From positions 6,395,001 through 6,459,000 of the forward strand of contig NZ_FXWM01000001.1 in the NCBI RefSeq assembly GCF_900177675.1: a stretch of 64,000 nt of DNA, given 5' to 3'. Shown in pieces: positions 42,758 through 51,528 of this stretch; position 1 is the first letter of the stretch, and each line of letters starts with the position of its first letter. Origin of the DNA: Bacillus sp. OV166. GTDB taxonomy: Bacteria; Bacillota; Bacilli; Bacillales; Cytobacillaceae. A model generated the notes under the pieces. That model searched no databases. It was not told the origin of the DNA and was given only the letters and a program-made list of their open reading frames with translations. Made by a program: the position numbers and the translations under genes.

Positions 42758-43585
42758 TTATTCCTCCGTTGATATGACCTTTCGATTCGTCATTTCCAAG
42801 GCAGCCTCAATTCCTTTTTGTAAGCTATTTTTTGTCATGACTTGAGTTAAATTAATTCCTAAATTAACGATTGTTTGTGCAATCTCTGGACGAATCCCAA
42901 CGATTAAACATTTTGCTCCTACTAATCTTACGGCTTCGGATGCCTGAATAATATGGTGAGCAACCATCGTGTCTACGACAGGAACTCCTGTGATATCAAT
43001 TAAGACAACTTGGGCGTGATGCTTAACAACCCCTTGTAATAAATTTTCCATAATCGACTTTGCTCTTTCTGTGTCAATGGTTCCAACTAACGGCATGATC
43101 GTAATATTATCAAAAATCGGGATAAGCGGTGCAGATAGCTCTTGAAGCGCAATTTTTTGTAAGGATACCGTTCTTTGCCAAGTTTCCGCAAACTGATTAA
43201 ACACGGCAACGTTGATTGGACTAATCCATTTGTCATAATCCAAAATAAATTCAACTTGTTCCTTTTCTGAAGTCTTATCTGCCATGGGAAAGAAAACAAC
43301 TTTTCCAAATTCACTTAAACTGTCCATAATAAAACCTAATGTCCAGCCGAGTTGAACTACTTTTTGAGTAAATTCACTGATCTTGCTTTCACTATTTTTC
43401 TGTTGATTGGTAGAACCATTAATTAGTAAATTTATATAATCATTGCAAATGTTGATATAGACTTTCTCTGATATCAAATTAGCTGCTCTTTGTTCATCCA
43501 TAAGGATTAGTTTTTCTGACCACTCTTTTAAAATTTGCTCCCGATTCGTTTGAACATATTCTACTATTTGATTTGCTTTTTCCAT
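42758..43585 (-). CDS. rsbR: stressosome sensor RsbR, operon copy
   Basis: 275 residues. The N-terminal non-haem globin-like domain (about 1-140) joins a STAS domain through a helical linker. The RsbT target threonines are Thr172 (GTIDTERA) and Thr206 (VVDTMVAH), matching B. subtilis RsbRA T171/T205. It is the first gene of the eight-gene sigB operon. The promoter, presumably SigA-dependent, would lie in the A/T-rich 200 bp upstream but was not pinned down. Confidence 0.95.
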   Translation of the reverse strand: MEKANQIVEYVQTNREQILKEWSEKLILMDEQRAANLISEKVYINICNDYINLLINGSTNQQKNSESKISEFTQKVVQLGWTLGFIMDSLSEFGKVVFFPMADKTSEKEQVEFILDYDKWISPINVAVFNQFAETWQRTVSLQKIALQELSAPLIPIFDNITIMPLVGTIDTERAKSIMENLLQGVVKHHAQVVLIDITGVPVVDTMVAHHIIQASEAVRLVGAKCLIVGIRPEIAQTIVNLGINLTQVMTKNSLQKGIEAALEMTNRKVISTEE

Positions 43586-43710
43586 TCATTTTCCCACCTA
43601 AACGGTTTCTTCGCTATTCGAAGAATTACTTGTTATGTAACATTATACCAATTTTTGCTAGCTAAATAATGAATCATATAGCATAGGTGCATAATCCTAC
43701 TCTCTTTCAT

Positions 43711-43735
43711 GTTTCAAACGAAAAAAAAGGGGTAT
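43711..43735 (+). promoter_or_regulatory. SigB-type promoter
   Basis: GTTTCA (43711-43716), 13-bp spacer, GGGTAT (43730-43735), 57 bp before the ATG at 43792. Confidence 0.8.
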
Positions 43736-43791
43736 ACACAAGGTAGCAAGGAATCGTTGTATACTCATTTTTTCAAATAGGAGGAGACGCA

Positions 43792-44199
43792 ATGGATAAA
43801 GAGACAATGCTTCAACAGTTTAAGGATTATGGATTTGAACAAGTGGAGTATTTAGGGAACTCCACGTATCGATTGCATATCATGAGTGATGTGACAGGAG
43901 CTTCCTACCCACTGTACGTAAAAACGGCCACCTCCGAAAAGGGCGGTATGTTCGTTCATTTCGAGGAAGCCGACTTTGAAGAAAATGATACCGTCCCGCT
44001 CCAGGTCCGTAGTGCAGCACTCGATATGCTGAAAGAATTAAAGCTATTATCCGTACCCCCATCAGTAGAAAAAAACAATAATGGCTCTATGGCACGGGAT
44101 TTAGGTGAAATGAAGAAACTCGGCAAGGAAATGAGTAATATGAAAACCGGTACTCAGCAACTGGAAGAAGAAAATCTGATTCCCGATCCGCTCCAATAG
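43792..44199 (+). CDS. hypothetical SigB-regulon protein, 135 residues
   Basis: ATG after ATAGGAGGAG. Residues 1-90 are a mixed alpha/beta unit (MLQQFKDYGFEQVEYLGNS, TYRLHIMSDVTGASYPLYVK) and the rest is a charged helical tail ending in a Pro-Asp-Pro. There is no signal or membrane segment and no known family. It is the divergent neighbour of rsbR; the SigB promoter upstream places it in the general-stress response. A terminator follows (44213-44245). Confidence 0.65.
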   Translation: MDKETMLQQFKDYGFEQVEYLGNSTYRLHIMSDVTGASYPLYVKTATSEKGGMFVHFEEADFEENDTVPLQVRSAALDMLKELKLLSVPPSVEKNNNGSMARDLGEMKKLGKEMSNMKTGTQQLEEENLIPDPLQ

Positions 44200-44212
44200 C
44201 AGCAACATCCTC

Positions 44213-44245
44213 GTAACGGTCCTCTATAGGGGGCCGTTACTTTTG
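44213..44245 (+). terminator. intrinsic terminator
   Basis: GTAACGGTCC pairs with GGGCCGTTAC with wobble, then TTTTG. Confidence 0.8.
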
Positions 44246-44379
44246 TTTGGACAATCACATGAAAGAAACGAGGCCTGGCACAAGTCGAATTTAAAACGCG
44301 AACATGACGAGTGATTATTCACTCGTCATATCCTTATCATTCAATTATATTTTTATAGTTCCTTACAAGTTAGGCCGAC

Positions 44380-44745
44380 TTATAGATTCGATTTTGTTTC
44401 CTGATTGTTAGAATTGGCGTTCTTATCCTTTTTCTCAGTCTCTTGATAAGGTTCTTGTCTATAATTCTTGGAATTGAGATCGTCACCAGGCTGTCTCATC
44501 TCTTGAGCGTTGTAATTTCTAGACTCAGCCTCTCTTCCTGGCTGTCTTATCTCTTGATTGAAATTCCTAGAATCGCCCTCTCTATCTGGCTGCCTCATTT
44601 CTTCATTAAACTGCCTAGAATTGGATTCGTCACTTTGCGGATTTTCAAATTCCTGATATGCATCTTGTTCGGGTTTCTTAAAAGTAGTATCATCTTTACG
44701 GCCTGCTTCTTCCCTACTGATTGTCTCACTAGTATTCTTTGCCAT
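44380..44745 (-). CDS. hydrophilic disordered repeat protein
   Basis: 121 residues. AAAAGGAGGAAAATCAA precedes the ATG. The middle contains four imperfect repeats of about 17 residues built on (S/N)-R-x-(F/Y)-N-x-E-x-R-Q-P-x-x-(E/D). It is extremely hydrophilic (Glu, Gln, Arg, Asn, Asp), with no hydrophobic core, as in desiccation-related or hydrophilin proteins. A GTTTAG/GGGTGG pair with only 11 bp spacing near 44813-44835 is a weak SigB candidate. No family recognised. Confidence 0.55.
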   Translation of the reverse strand: MAKNTSETISREEAGRKDDTTFKKPEQDAYQEFENPQSDESNSRQFNEEMRQPDREGDSRNFNQEIRQPGREAESRNYNAQEMRQPGDDLNSKNYRQEPYQETEKKDKNANSNNQETKSNL

Positions 44746-44928
44746 TTGATTTTCCTCCTTTTAATTTTTAAAATTTTACTTCAGGTTAACTTGTAACCTT
44801 AATTATGTTGTACCACCCTTTGTAGGAACCTAAACTCTTTTTGATAGATTTGTTACTTCTGACCTATCTATCATCTATAGAAATCCTTTTCTATCAAGGC
44901 AATCATTCCATTATTTGAATTTGTTAAA

Positions 44929-45093
44929 CTTGCCTGTTGATTTCCGCTCCAGGCGCGTGCGGTTCGCGGGCGGCCCGGGGAGCCTCCTCGTCGCTGCGCT
45001 CCTGCGGGGTCTCCCCTGCCCCGTCCTCCCGCAGGAGTCTTCGCGCCTTCCGCTCCAATCAACAGGGTGCCAAAATCAACAATAAGCTTTAAC
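44929..45093. repeat. GC-rich dispersed element D, about 130-160 bp
   Basis: The core from CTGTTGATT (44934-44942) to AATCAACAG (45057-45065) is bounded by terminal inverted repeats, each followed or preceded by CCGCTCC. The centre is strongly GC-rich (GGCGGCCCGGGGAGCC, CTGCGGGGTCTCCCC) in an A/T-rich genome. GTTAAACTT and AAGCTTTAAC form an outer pair. It resembles a repeat family I know from many Bacillaceae intergenic regions. It contains no gene; an open frame across it is an artefact. It fills the 356-bp gap between the hydrophilin-like gene and corA. Confidence 0.8.
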
Positions 45094-45101
45094 ATAACCC
45101 A

Positions 45102-46046
45102 TTATTTAAAAAACGAGCCTTTCTTTTTCCCTCTTAATAGGTCACCGGTCCAGCCATTAAATTTCAAAAATCCATAAAGTAGGATGGTTGAGGCTATAAT
45201 TAGAACGACGGACATTATATAGCCGAACTTCCATTCTAGTTCCGGCATATGCTTGAAATTCATCCCCCATAATGCCCCAAACGCCATGACTGGGGTAAAG
45301 ATCGTTGTGATGACCGTTAAGGTTTTCATAATTTCATTTCCACGATGGGAGGAGATGACTTCCTCCAAATTAATGATTGAATCAAGTTCATGTTCATATT
45401 CATTAAGCAATTCAACCGCCCGGTCAATCCGTTTACACGTCGTCTTAAAAATATCTCCCGTGCTTACCTCATTTAGATTGATCTCCTCTATCCCCATTTT
45501 TAACTCTTTTATCGGGATTAATAGATTCTTCCAGACTAATAGTTCATGCCTTTGCGTATAGATTTTTTCAAGAATACTCGTTTCATTTCGTTTCCGGACA
45601 CTCCAGATTAGTGTTTTTAACGCATCTTCAAATTGATCGATCTCAAACAACATTTCATTCATAAGTTCTCCCAAAAAAATTAAAAAGCCATCAACCGGGT
45701 TTTCCGTTCGATCAATGAGCCTGAGTAGGTCCTCCGTATGGATATGTTTAAAGGAAGACAGCATCAGATCAACTGTAATCAATTGATCCGTACTTACATA
45801 AAAATGAAAGATTTTATAATCTAGTTCCTCTTCAAAATTTTGCTGATAAATAAGTGAGCCGGTCACAACCTTCTTTCCATTATCAAGTGTTTTTATCCGT
45901 AAGAAGTTTGTTTTATGTTCCTGCAGCTGTTCCAGCCATCCGGTGCTCCCGCAGTTACCATTTTCAATAATTGGTTCTATTCGTTCCCTGTCGTTTTTGT
46001 CAAATTGATACCACTTCCATTTGTTCGGTCCGATAGTTTTCTCCAT
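45102..46046 (-). CDS. corA: CorA-family divalent cation transporter
   Basis: 314 residues. A large cytoplasmic alpha/beta domain (1-250) with long helices (DQFEDALKTLIWSVRKRN, EEVISSHRGNEIMKTLTVIT) is followed by two C-terminal transmembrane helices, with the pore motif GMN after the first (ALWGMNFKHMPE). CorA pentamers import Mg2+ (also Co2+, Ni2+). Closest in form to B. subtilis YfjQ. A weak SigB-like promoter lies upstream, back to back with that of the next gene. Confidence 0.9.
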   Translation of the reverse strand: MEKTIGPNKWKWYQFDKNDRERIEPIIENGNCGSTGWLEQLQEHKTNFLRIKTLDNGKKVVTGSLIYQQNFEEELDYKIFHFYVSTDQLITVDLMLSSFKHIHTEDLLRLIDRTENPVDGFLIFLGELMNEMLFEIDQFEDALKTLIWSVRKRNETSILEKIYTQRHELLVWKNLLIPIKELKMGIEEINLNEVSTGDIFKTTCKRIDRAVELLNEYEHELDSIINLEEVISSHRGNEIMKTLTVITTIFTPVMAFGALWGMNFKHMPELEWKFGYIMSVVLIIASTILLYGFLKFNGWTGDLLRGKKKGSFFK

Positions 46047-46079
46047 AGAATCTCCTTTTGATAAAAGTTTTCCTAATTA

Positions 46080-46106
46080 AATCCCCTCATTTTAAAAAAA
46101 TGAAAC
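46080..46106 (-). promoter_or_regulatory. possible SigB-type promoter of corA
   Basis: Minus strand: GTTTCA (46106-46101), 15-bp spacer, GGGATT (46085-46080). The -10 differs at two positions from GGGTAT, so this is weak. Confidence 0.35.
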
Positions 46107-46117
46107 ATTAGAAATAG

Positions 46118-46142
46118 GTTTTAAATGTAAGGAAACGGGTAT
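46118..46142 (+). promoter_or_regulatory. SigB-type promoter
   Basis: GTTTTA (46118-46123), 13-bp spacer, GGGTAT (46137-46142), 75 bp before the ATG at 46217. Faces away from the corA candidate, 12 bp apart. Confidence 0.75.
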
Positions 46143-46216
46143 GAAAGGATTAATAGAACTTAGTTGAAATGAAGTCCTATTTTAAGAGATTGTTAAAATC
46201 TAAAGGAGGTCTTGAT

Positions 46217-46486
46217 ATGAAACGAGTTTTGCCTATTACATCATTGGTTGTGGTTGGAATGGGGGCATCTGTAGCGATGTGGTTATCTTCTAAACCAAAC
46301 AGAGTAAAAGCAGAAAGTGTCTTAAGAGACTGGAAACGTAAAATTAAACCTTCTCCTTTTGATAAAAGTGAAACACTCCCTATTGAAAAAGGAGGACACC
46401 CGCACCCACATGATCTAGAAGACAATAATATGGTCAGCGAAGGGGCTATGTATTCGGTTCAATTTTTTAATGAGAAAATGCAGTGA
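46217..46486 (+). CDS. small membrane protein, SigB regulon
   Basis: 89 residues from ATG 46217 with AAAGGAGGTCTTG; the frame extends upstream without a site. One N-terminal helix (VLPITSLVVVGMGASVAMWL) then a positively charged stretch and a His-Pro-His-Pro-His motif. It resembles the short DUF3918/YtxH-like membrane proteins of Bacillus but was not assigned. A SigB promoter precedes it and the RCK-domain gene follows after 58 bp. Confidence 0.65.
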   Translation: MKRVLPITSLVVVGMGASVAMWLSSKPNRVKAESVLRDWKRKIKPSPFDKSETLPIEKGGHPHPHDLEDNNMVSEGAMYSVQFFNEKMQ

Positions 46487-46544
46487 TAATCGGTTGGGGC
46501 ACGTTACTGCCCCAGCTAATTTTTTGACCATTTGAGGTGGTAAA

Positions 46545-47273
46545 ATGAATTTATTTTTTTTACTCATCTATTTCATCATCATTACAGCCGTTATCGAAAT
46601 TTACGTGGTTTTATTTCGGTTAACAGGGCTCAAATTGGAGATTTCAAGGTTTCAGGTCATATCTTTAATGACTGGCACTGGCTTTACTACAGGAGAATCC
46701 GAGCTTATTTTAGGTCACCCCATTCGAAGAAAACTTGCCACTTTCCTGATCCTGTTTGGAGCCTTCTCACTTGCAGTGATTATTTCATCAATTAGCAATT
46801 TCCTTTCTGACGATCTTAGAATGAATCACATTTTATTTGTAGCAGGTGGTGTCCTGCTAGTCTTTGGGGTATTAAAGCTGGCATGCATCCAGAAATTATT
46901 ATCGAAATTATTTCATAAAAAAATGAAACAGAATATTGAGCTTGGTGATTTGCCCATCCGGGACGTATTTTTAACAGACAAGGAAGATTATCTACTAAAT
47001 CTGCATATCTATAAAGACTCCTCTCTCTCTTTCAAAACGATAAATCAAGTGATAAAAGAACATGAACGGCTTGAGTTTGTTGTCATTTTTATTAAAAGAG
47101 GTGAATTGAAGATTAGAAGAAACATCTACAACGAAGAAATCCATGAAGGAGATCAGCTGTTTTTATTTGGAGAAAAAGAGGTTATCACCGAGTATTTTAA
47201 AGATGATATGAACATCATGGAAGAAAATTTAAAGAATAAACATCATACTTCGTTAACTAGGCAGTTTAGTTGA
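46545..47273 (+). CDS. membrane protein with TrkA-C (RCK_C) domain
   Basis: 242 residues. Residues 1-120 hold three or four helices (FLLIYFIIITAVIEIYVVLF, VISLMTGTGFTTGE, LATFLILFGAFSLAVIISS). The SLMTGTGFTTGE stretch looks like the selectivity loop of a KtrB/TrkH-type K+ transporter. Residues 150-225 are a TrkA_C domain (FVVIFIKRGELKIRRN, EGDQLFLFGEK). A regulatory or half-size potassium transport protein is likely but no complete pore is present. GAGGTGG precedes the ATG; it is probably cotranscribed with the preceding small gene. Confidence 0.7.
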   Translation: MNLFFLLIYFIIITAVIEIYVVLFRLTGLKLEISRFQVISLMTGTGFTTGESELILGHPIRRKLATFLILFGAFSLAVIISSISNFLSDDLRMNHILFVAGGVLLVFGVLKLACIQKLLSKLFHKKMKQNIELGDLPIRDVFLTDKEDYLLNLHIYKDSSLSFKTINQVIKEHERLEFVVIFIKRGELKIRRNIYNEEIHEGDQLFLFGEKEVITEYFKDDMNIMEENLKNKHHTSLTRQFS

Positions 47274-47334
47274 ACAAAACACTTTAGGACAAAGGACATA
47301 ATTTGCAGCATAAAAAGCTAATAGAACAAAAAAA

Positions 47335-47368
47335 TCATCCCGGAGGACCTCAGGGATGAACTTTTTAT
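47335..47368 (+). terminator. terminator after the TrkA-C gene
   Basis: TCATCCC and GGGATGA form a seven-pair stem with an 11-base loop, followed by a T-rich tail. Confidence 0.65.
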
Positions 47369-47398
47369 GTTCTTATCTTTTTTTTTTCAAAAAAAAAT

Positions 47399-47424
47399 GT
47401 TTCGTTGTTCCACAAAGCGGGTAT
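47399..47424 (+). promoter_or_regulatory. SigB-type promoter of the second extra RsbR
   Basis: GTTTCG (47399-47404), 14-bp spacer, GGGTAT (47419-47424). The RsbR paralogue itself is therefore a likely SigB target. Confidence 0.75.
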
Positions 47425-47525
47425 TGATACTTGGCAGGGTGTAATTTAACAGCTATTGGAAAGGTATAATCTTTTGCGAAGCTTTGAAATAACATTTTTT
47501 ATCACATAAGGAGGAGGAACAAACT

Positions 47526-48350
47526 TTGAATAACTTTTATGACACTAAAAATATTTCGGCTTATATTATCGAAAACAAAGAAGAATTTCAGAATAAGCTG
47601 TTATCCGAGGCTGTCAATGTTGCCTCTAATATTGAGCGTATTTTACAAGCTGGAAATATTGATCTTTTAAAAAATGCTCAAAGGCTAGTTCTTTACGTTG
47701 TGGAAAATAGAGCAGATGAACTCATTGCTTTTGCTAATGAAGAAGGAGTGGCTTGGGCGAGATTTTCTTTAACTCTGGCGTTCAAACTAGAATGGGTACA
47801 TGCCATTAGACGTGCCTTATGGCATTTCATAAAACTTTATGATCAATTAAATGAGAAAGGCAATTATATTGAAGATTTTTTCGAATTGGAACATAAGGTT
47901 AATGATGGGATTGATGAATTTCTAAACACCTTTTTCATCAGCTATTCACATTTTAAAGATGAATTAATTCTTTCACAAAGGAAATTAGTTGAACATCTCT
48001 CGGTTCCCATCATACCAGTTAGCACAACTGTAGCTGTATTGCCGTTGATTGGTACGTTTGATTCTTATCGAATGGATATTATTGAAGAAAAAGTTTTAAC
48101 GGATATATCAAGGTTAAGGATTCTGACATTGATTATTGACCTTTCGGGAATATCGGACATGGACGAAGGTACCATTTCTCATTTTCAAAGAGTATTGATT
48201 GGTGTAACGTTGATGGGTGCTAAATCAATCATAACTGGATTACGCCCTGAACTTGTAAGAAGAATGGTTAATTTAGGAATTGACCTTCACAGTTATACAG
48301 AGACAAAAGCAACGTTACAGCAAACATTAAATGAACATCTTGTTGTTTAA
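47526..48350 (+). CDS. RsbR-type stressosome paralogue with Glu at the second phosphosite
   Basis: 274 residues from TTG 47526 after GGAGGAGGAACAAAC. The N-terminal helical sensor half (about 1-150) is diverged; the STAS domain is well conserved (VLPLIGTFDSYRM, LTLIIDLSGI, GAKSIITGLRPELVRRM). At the first RsbT site the residue is Ser180 (FDSYR) rather than Thr. At the second, where other RsbR proteins have D-T, the sequence is MDEG with Glu214, exactly 34 residues later. So it cannot be phosphorylated there and may mimic the phosphorylated state. It sits 4 kb right of the sigB operon and has its own SigB promoter. Confidence 0.85.
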   Translation: MNNFYDTKNISAYIIENKEEFQNKLLSEAVNVASNIERILQAGNIDLLKNAQRLVLYVVENRADELIAFANEEGVAWARFSLTLAFKLEWVHAIRRALWHFIKLYDQLNEKGNYIEDFFELEHKVNDGIDEFLNTFFISYSHFKDELILSQRKLVEHLSVPIIPVSTTVAVLPLIGTFDSYRMDIIEEKVLTDISRLRILTLIIDLSGISDMDEGTISHFQRVLIGVTLMGAKSIITGLRPELVRRMVNLGIDLHSYTETKATLQQTLNEHLVV

Positions 48351-48410
48351 GACTCACAGGATTTAGAATGATAATTAGAAGAGCTTGGATATTCCAAGCC
48401 TTCTTTTGTT

Positions 48411-49706
48411 TTAAATCTTTTTTACTTCTAAATTCGAAATGTGATAACCACTGATCGTGTGGACTTTGAACTGATATCCTTCTGTTATAACTTCACTACC
48501 ATTTTGGGAGTCAAAGTTTTGTGATAGAAACCAGCCGCCAATTGTAATTATTCCTGCAGTCGCTAAGTTTGTACCGAGTAAATCATTTACGTCCTCTATT
48601 AATAGTTTTGCATCTACTAAATAATGGTTCTCCTTGATCTTTTGAATCTCTGCAACTTCATCCGCATCAAATTCATCTCTAACTTCTCCGACGATTTCCT
48701 CAATAATATCTTCAACTGTAACCAACCCAGAAGTCCCACCGTATTCATCCATTAGGATGGCCATATGTGTACGTTCTTTTTGCATTTTCACCAATAAGTC
48801 ATGAATGGGAATGGTTTCGATCACGTAAATAACAGGATTGATATAGGATTTTACCTTCAACTCTTCCGTATTGCCTTTATTCATTATTTTAGCTGTTAAG
48901 AGCGCTTTAACGTTTATGATACCGATGATATTATCTATATCACCGTCCGTTACTGGATATCGAGTATAATTTTCGCTTTTCACCCTCTTAATAACTTCAT
49001 TAATCGTGTCGTCCACCGTAAGGCTGCTAATTTCCGTGCGAGGGACCATGATTTCTTTTGCCAATCTCTCATCAAATTCAAAAATATTGTTTACATATCG
49101 TAATTCATTCTGATTAATCTCGCCGCTCTTATAGCTTTCTAACAAGAGGATCCGCAGCTCTTCTTCGGAGTGAGCTGATTCCTGTTCGGATGCTGGATTT
49201 AAGCCAAATAGACCAGCCAGCAGACGGGCAGAACCATTTAATAGCCAGATAAACGGAAACATGATTTTGTTAAACCATATGATTGGCCGTGAGAAGTAAA
49301 GCGTTACAATCTCCGCTTTTTGGATTGCTATTGTTTTCGGCGCCAATTCACCAATTACTACATGTAAAAAGGTAACTGAAGCAAAGGCAAGCCCAAAGGA
49401 TAAAATATGTGTAACAGATTCATTTAGGTTTAGTACCGTTAACAATGGGTGCAGCAGCCTTTCTACCGTTGGTTCTCCTAACCACCCCAACCCGAGTGCC
49501 GTTACTGTGATTCCCAGTTGGCAGGTTGAAAGATATTCATCGAGATGGGATACTACCTTTTTAGCTGCAACAGCACCTTTCTTTCCTTCCGCAATCAATT
49601 GATCAATCCTGGATGGGCGTACTTTTACGATGGCAAATTCAATTGCGACAAAAAATCCAGTAAGTGCGATTAATAGTGTGATTAAAAGTAAATTTATTAT
49701 CATCAA
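48411..49706 (-). CDS. HlyC/CorC-family membrane protein (DUF21-CBS)
   Basis: About 431 residues. The start is uncertain: the frame opens with GTG at 49718, directly against GAGGGA, so TTG 49706 or ATG 49703 is more likely. The DUF21 domain (four helices, 1-190), a CBS pair (VPRTEISSLTVDDTI, YPVTDGDIDNIIGII, then HMAILMDEYGGTSGLVTVED) and a CorC_HlyC domain (C-terminal 80) are complete. This is the CNNM/CorC group, linked to Mg2+ export or homeostasis, as YhdP and YrkA of B. subtilis. It shares the cation theme with corA. A terminator precedes it. Confidence 0.85.
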   Translation of the reverse strand: MMIINLLLITLLIALTGFFVAIEFAIVKVRPSRIDQLIAEGKKGAVAAKKVVSHLDEYLSTCQLGITVTALGLGWLGEPTVERLLHPLLTVLNLNESVTHILSFGLAFASVTFLHVVIGELAPKTIAIQKAEIVTLYFSRPIIWFNKIMFPFIWLLNGSARLLAGLFGLNPASEQESAHSEEELRILLLESYKSGEINQNELRYVNNIFEFDERLAKEIMVPRTEISSLTVDDTINEVIKRVKSENYTRYPVTDGDIDNIIGIINVKALLTAKIMNKGNTEELKVKSYINPVIYVIETIPIHDLLVKMQKERTHMAILMDEYGGTSGLVTVEDIIEEIVGEVRDEFDADEVAEIQKIKENHYLVDAKLLIEDVNDLLGTNLATAGIITIGGWFLSQNFDSQNGSEVITEGYQFKVHTISGYHISNLEVKKI

Positions 49707-49735
49707 GAGAAGTTTCACTCCCTCTCTTTTATTAA

Positions 49736-49773
49736 AAATAACAATCCGAAATCATCTGAGTTTCGGATTGTTA
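49736..49773 (-). terminator. terminator of the conserved-TM-repeat gene
   Basis: AATAACAATCCGAAA and TTTCGGATTGTTATT form a perfect 15-bp stem with a nine-base loop; T5 on the minus strand. Confidence 0.92.
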
Positions 49774-49816
49774 TTCGTGCGATCAGGTAACAACCTGTCC
49801 CTTTTTCTTAAATCTT

Positions 49817-51322
49817 TTATTCTACTATTTTCTTGTCTATTTTATTATCTAGCTTACCTAAATATTTCGTGGCAAATTCCTTTCCTCCTAGACCGAAGGC
49901 GAGGCCGAATGCTAATGCTACTCCACCTAATACGAGAATAAAGGCAGCATTTACGATGGAATGAGCAACCCCAAGCTGGTCTAATGCCATAAAGACAGTA
50001 ACTGCAAAGATTGCATATTTCCCAACAGCTGCAAGTGTCCGCGAGTAGCTGTTCTTTAAAATGTTTTGTAAAATACGTTCTACTAAATGACCTAAATATA
50101 ATCCAACTCCTAAAATAACTAGTGCAGCGAATAACATCGGTAAATAAGCAATCACGCCTGTTGCAAGAGTCACTAAGAACTCTAAGTGGACAATTTGTAA
50201 TGCTTCCACTGTAAATAATAAAACAATCACTATTTTTGCGAGCATACCAACGATTTGTGAAAGATTGTACTTGGATTGCTCTGGATTTAATGAGCCAATG
50301 CCCATATGGTGAAATAAATTATTAAATCTTAAGCGCCAAAGCATTTGAGTAACCATTTTTTCGACCCATTTTCCAAGCCATAAGCCCACCAATATTAAGA
50401 TTACCGCCACAGCGATGTTTGGAATGAGGGAGAGCACATGATGAAGCATCGTTATGGCCGGGTCGGAAATTCCTTTTAGGTCGAGTTTTTCTAGGGCTGT
50501 AATAATCGTCGGAATTAAGATTAAGATAAACACAATATTGCCAATCATACTTGAAAGTGTGGTACCCTCACCTGTCGGGCTCAACCCAAACCGTTGACCA
50601 ATTCTCTCTGTACCAATACTTCTTAAAAAGTTTGTTAGAATATCACGGACAATTTTAGCAATAAGCCAGCCGACAAAGACAATCAGTGCGGCAGCAAATA
50701 ACTTAGGTATAAAGGCAAGCAAAGTTGATAGGGTGTTTGCGAAAGGTTCAGAAACACCTTCCATTTGCAATGCATCTAAGACACCTGGTAAAAATAGTAA
50801 GAAAACAAAGTAGAAAAGAGCTTTTGCGATACTATTTACCTTACTTACAGCATCCGCTGGATTATTTGTCATCTTCCATTGGACTAAAAGACGTTCAAAA
50901 TGAAACATTGCTGAGGCCTTTTTAAAGAGCATACGAACGAGTGAGGCAACTGCCCAAGCTAGTAGTAATATTAAAGCAGCCTTTAAAACGTTCGGAATCG
51001 CTGCTGTAATGATTGATAACATTTGAACCAGTGGTGCGGCAATCAAGCTTAAGTTCAGCATATTAAAAAAGATAGTCCACACAAACACTAGTAAAATATA
51101 ATAAACAATTTTTCCAATAATCACTTCAGAGGAGTATTTTCTCTTTTCAAAGTTTGAAAAAAGCTTATCATCAAAGCGTGTTTTCTTTAAAATTGCCTCG
51201 ACACCTTTACCGATACTCTTTGCAATCAGCCAGCCAACCAATAATACAAGCAGGGCAAACAGCAAGTTCGGAAGCTGATTAAAATAAGAGTACCAACCCG
51301 TCATCATTTGATTCATATCCAT
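49817..51322 (-). CDS. membrane protein with conserved-TM-helix repeats (mechanosensitive-channel relative)
   Basis: 501 residues. Five repeats of the form (P)-x-(L/I)-(L/F)-A-A-L-(I/V)-x-(L/V)-x-G-W-L-(I/L)-(A/G)-K, for example LLVGWLIAKSIGKGVEAIL, LLAWAVASLVRMLFKK and FVGWLIAKIVRDIL, each followed by a positively charged helix. This is the conserved TM-helix module next to MscS in CmpX-like proteins. The C-terminal GGVALAFGLAFGLGGKEFATK is the MscS pore-lining-helix type. It would be an osmotic or mechanosensitive channel. The SigB promoter upstream suits that. Confidence 0.8.
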   Translation of the reverse strand: MDMNQMMTGWYSYFNQLPNLLFALLVLLVGWLIAKSIGKGVEAILKKTRFDDKLFSNFEKRKYSSEVIIGKIVYYILLVFVWTIFFNMLNLSLIAAPLVQMLSIITAAIPNVLKAALILLLAWAVASLVRMLFKKASAMFHFERLLVQWKMTNNPADAVSKVNSIAKALFYFVFLLFLPGVLDALQMEGVSEPFANTLSTLLAFIPKLFAAALIVFVGWLIAKIVRDILTNFLRSIGTERIGQRFGLSPTGEGTTLSSMIGNIVFILILIPTIITALEKLDLKGISDPAITMLHHVLSLIPNIAVAVILILVGLWLGKWVEKMVTQMLWRLRFNNLFHHMGIGSLNPEQSKYNLSQIVGMLAKIVIVLLFTVEALQIVHLEFLVTLATGVIAYLPMLFAALVILGVGLYLGHLVERILQNILKNSYSRTLAAVGKYAIFAVTVFMALDQLGVAHSIVNAAFILVLGGVALAFGLAFGLGGKEFATKYLGKLDNKIDKKIVE

Positions 51323-51394
51323 CGTATCGATCTCCTTTTCCTAATTTTTTTCAGTTTCCAACTTATTTACGTAAGTAAGTTTTCTATTGGATAT

Positions 51395-51419
51395 ATAACC
51401 CTAATAAAAGAAATGAAAC
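51395..51419 (-). promoter_or_regulatory. SigB-type promoter of the MscS-like gene
   Basis: Minus strand: GTTTCA (51419-51414), 12-bp spacer, GGGTTAT (51401-51395). Nearly identical in layout to the yflT promoter. Confidence 0.65.
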
Positions 51420-51528
51420 CTTATTTTTTTTACTATTTGGTTCATACTCCATCAAAAATAATTTTTTCAAATAGGAATCAGAGGCTCTCAAAAAAGGGCC
51501 TTTAATAGAAAGAAAACGATTTTTTATT

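Noticed and set aside
44813..44835. SigB promoter for the hydrophilin-like gene
   Set aside because: The spacer is only 11 bp and the -10 reads GGGTGG; too weak to list as a feature.
44871..45095. 74-codon minus-strand ORF rich in Gly, Arg and Pro
   Set aside because: It is a reading of the GC-rich element D; no ribosome site and no protein-like pattern.
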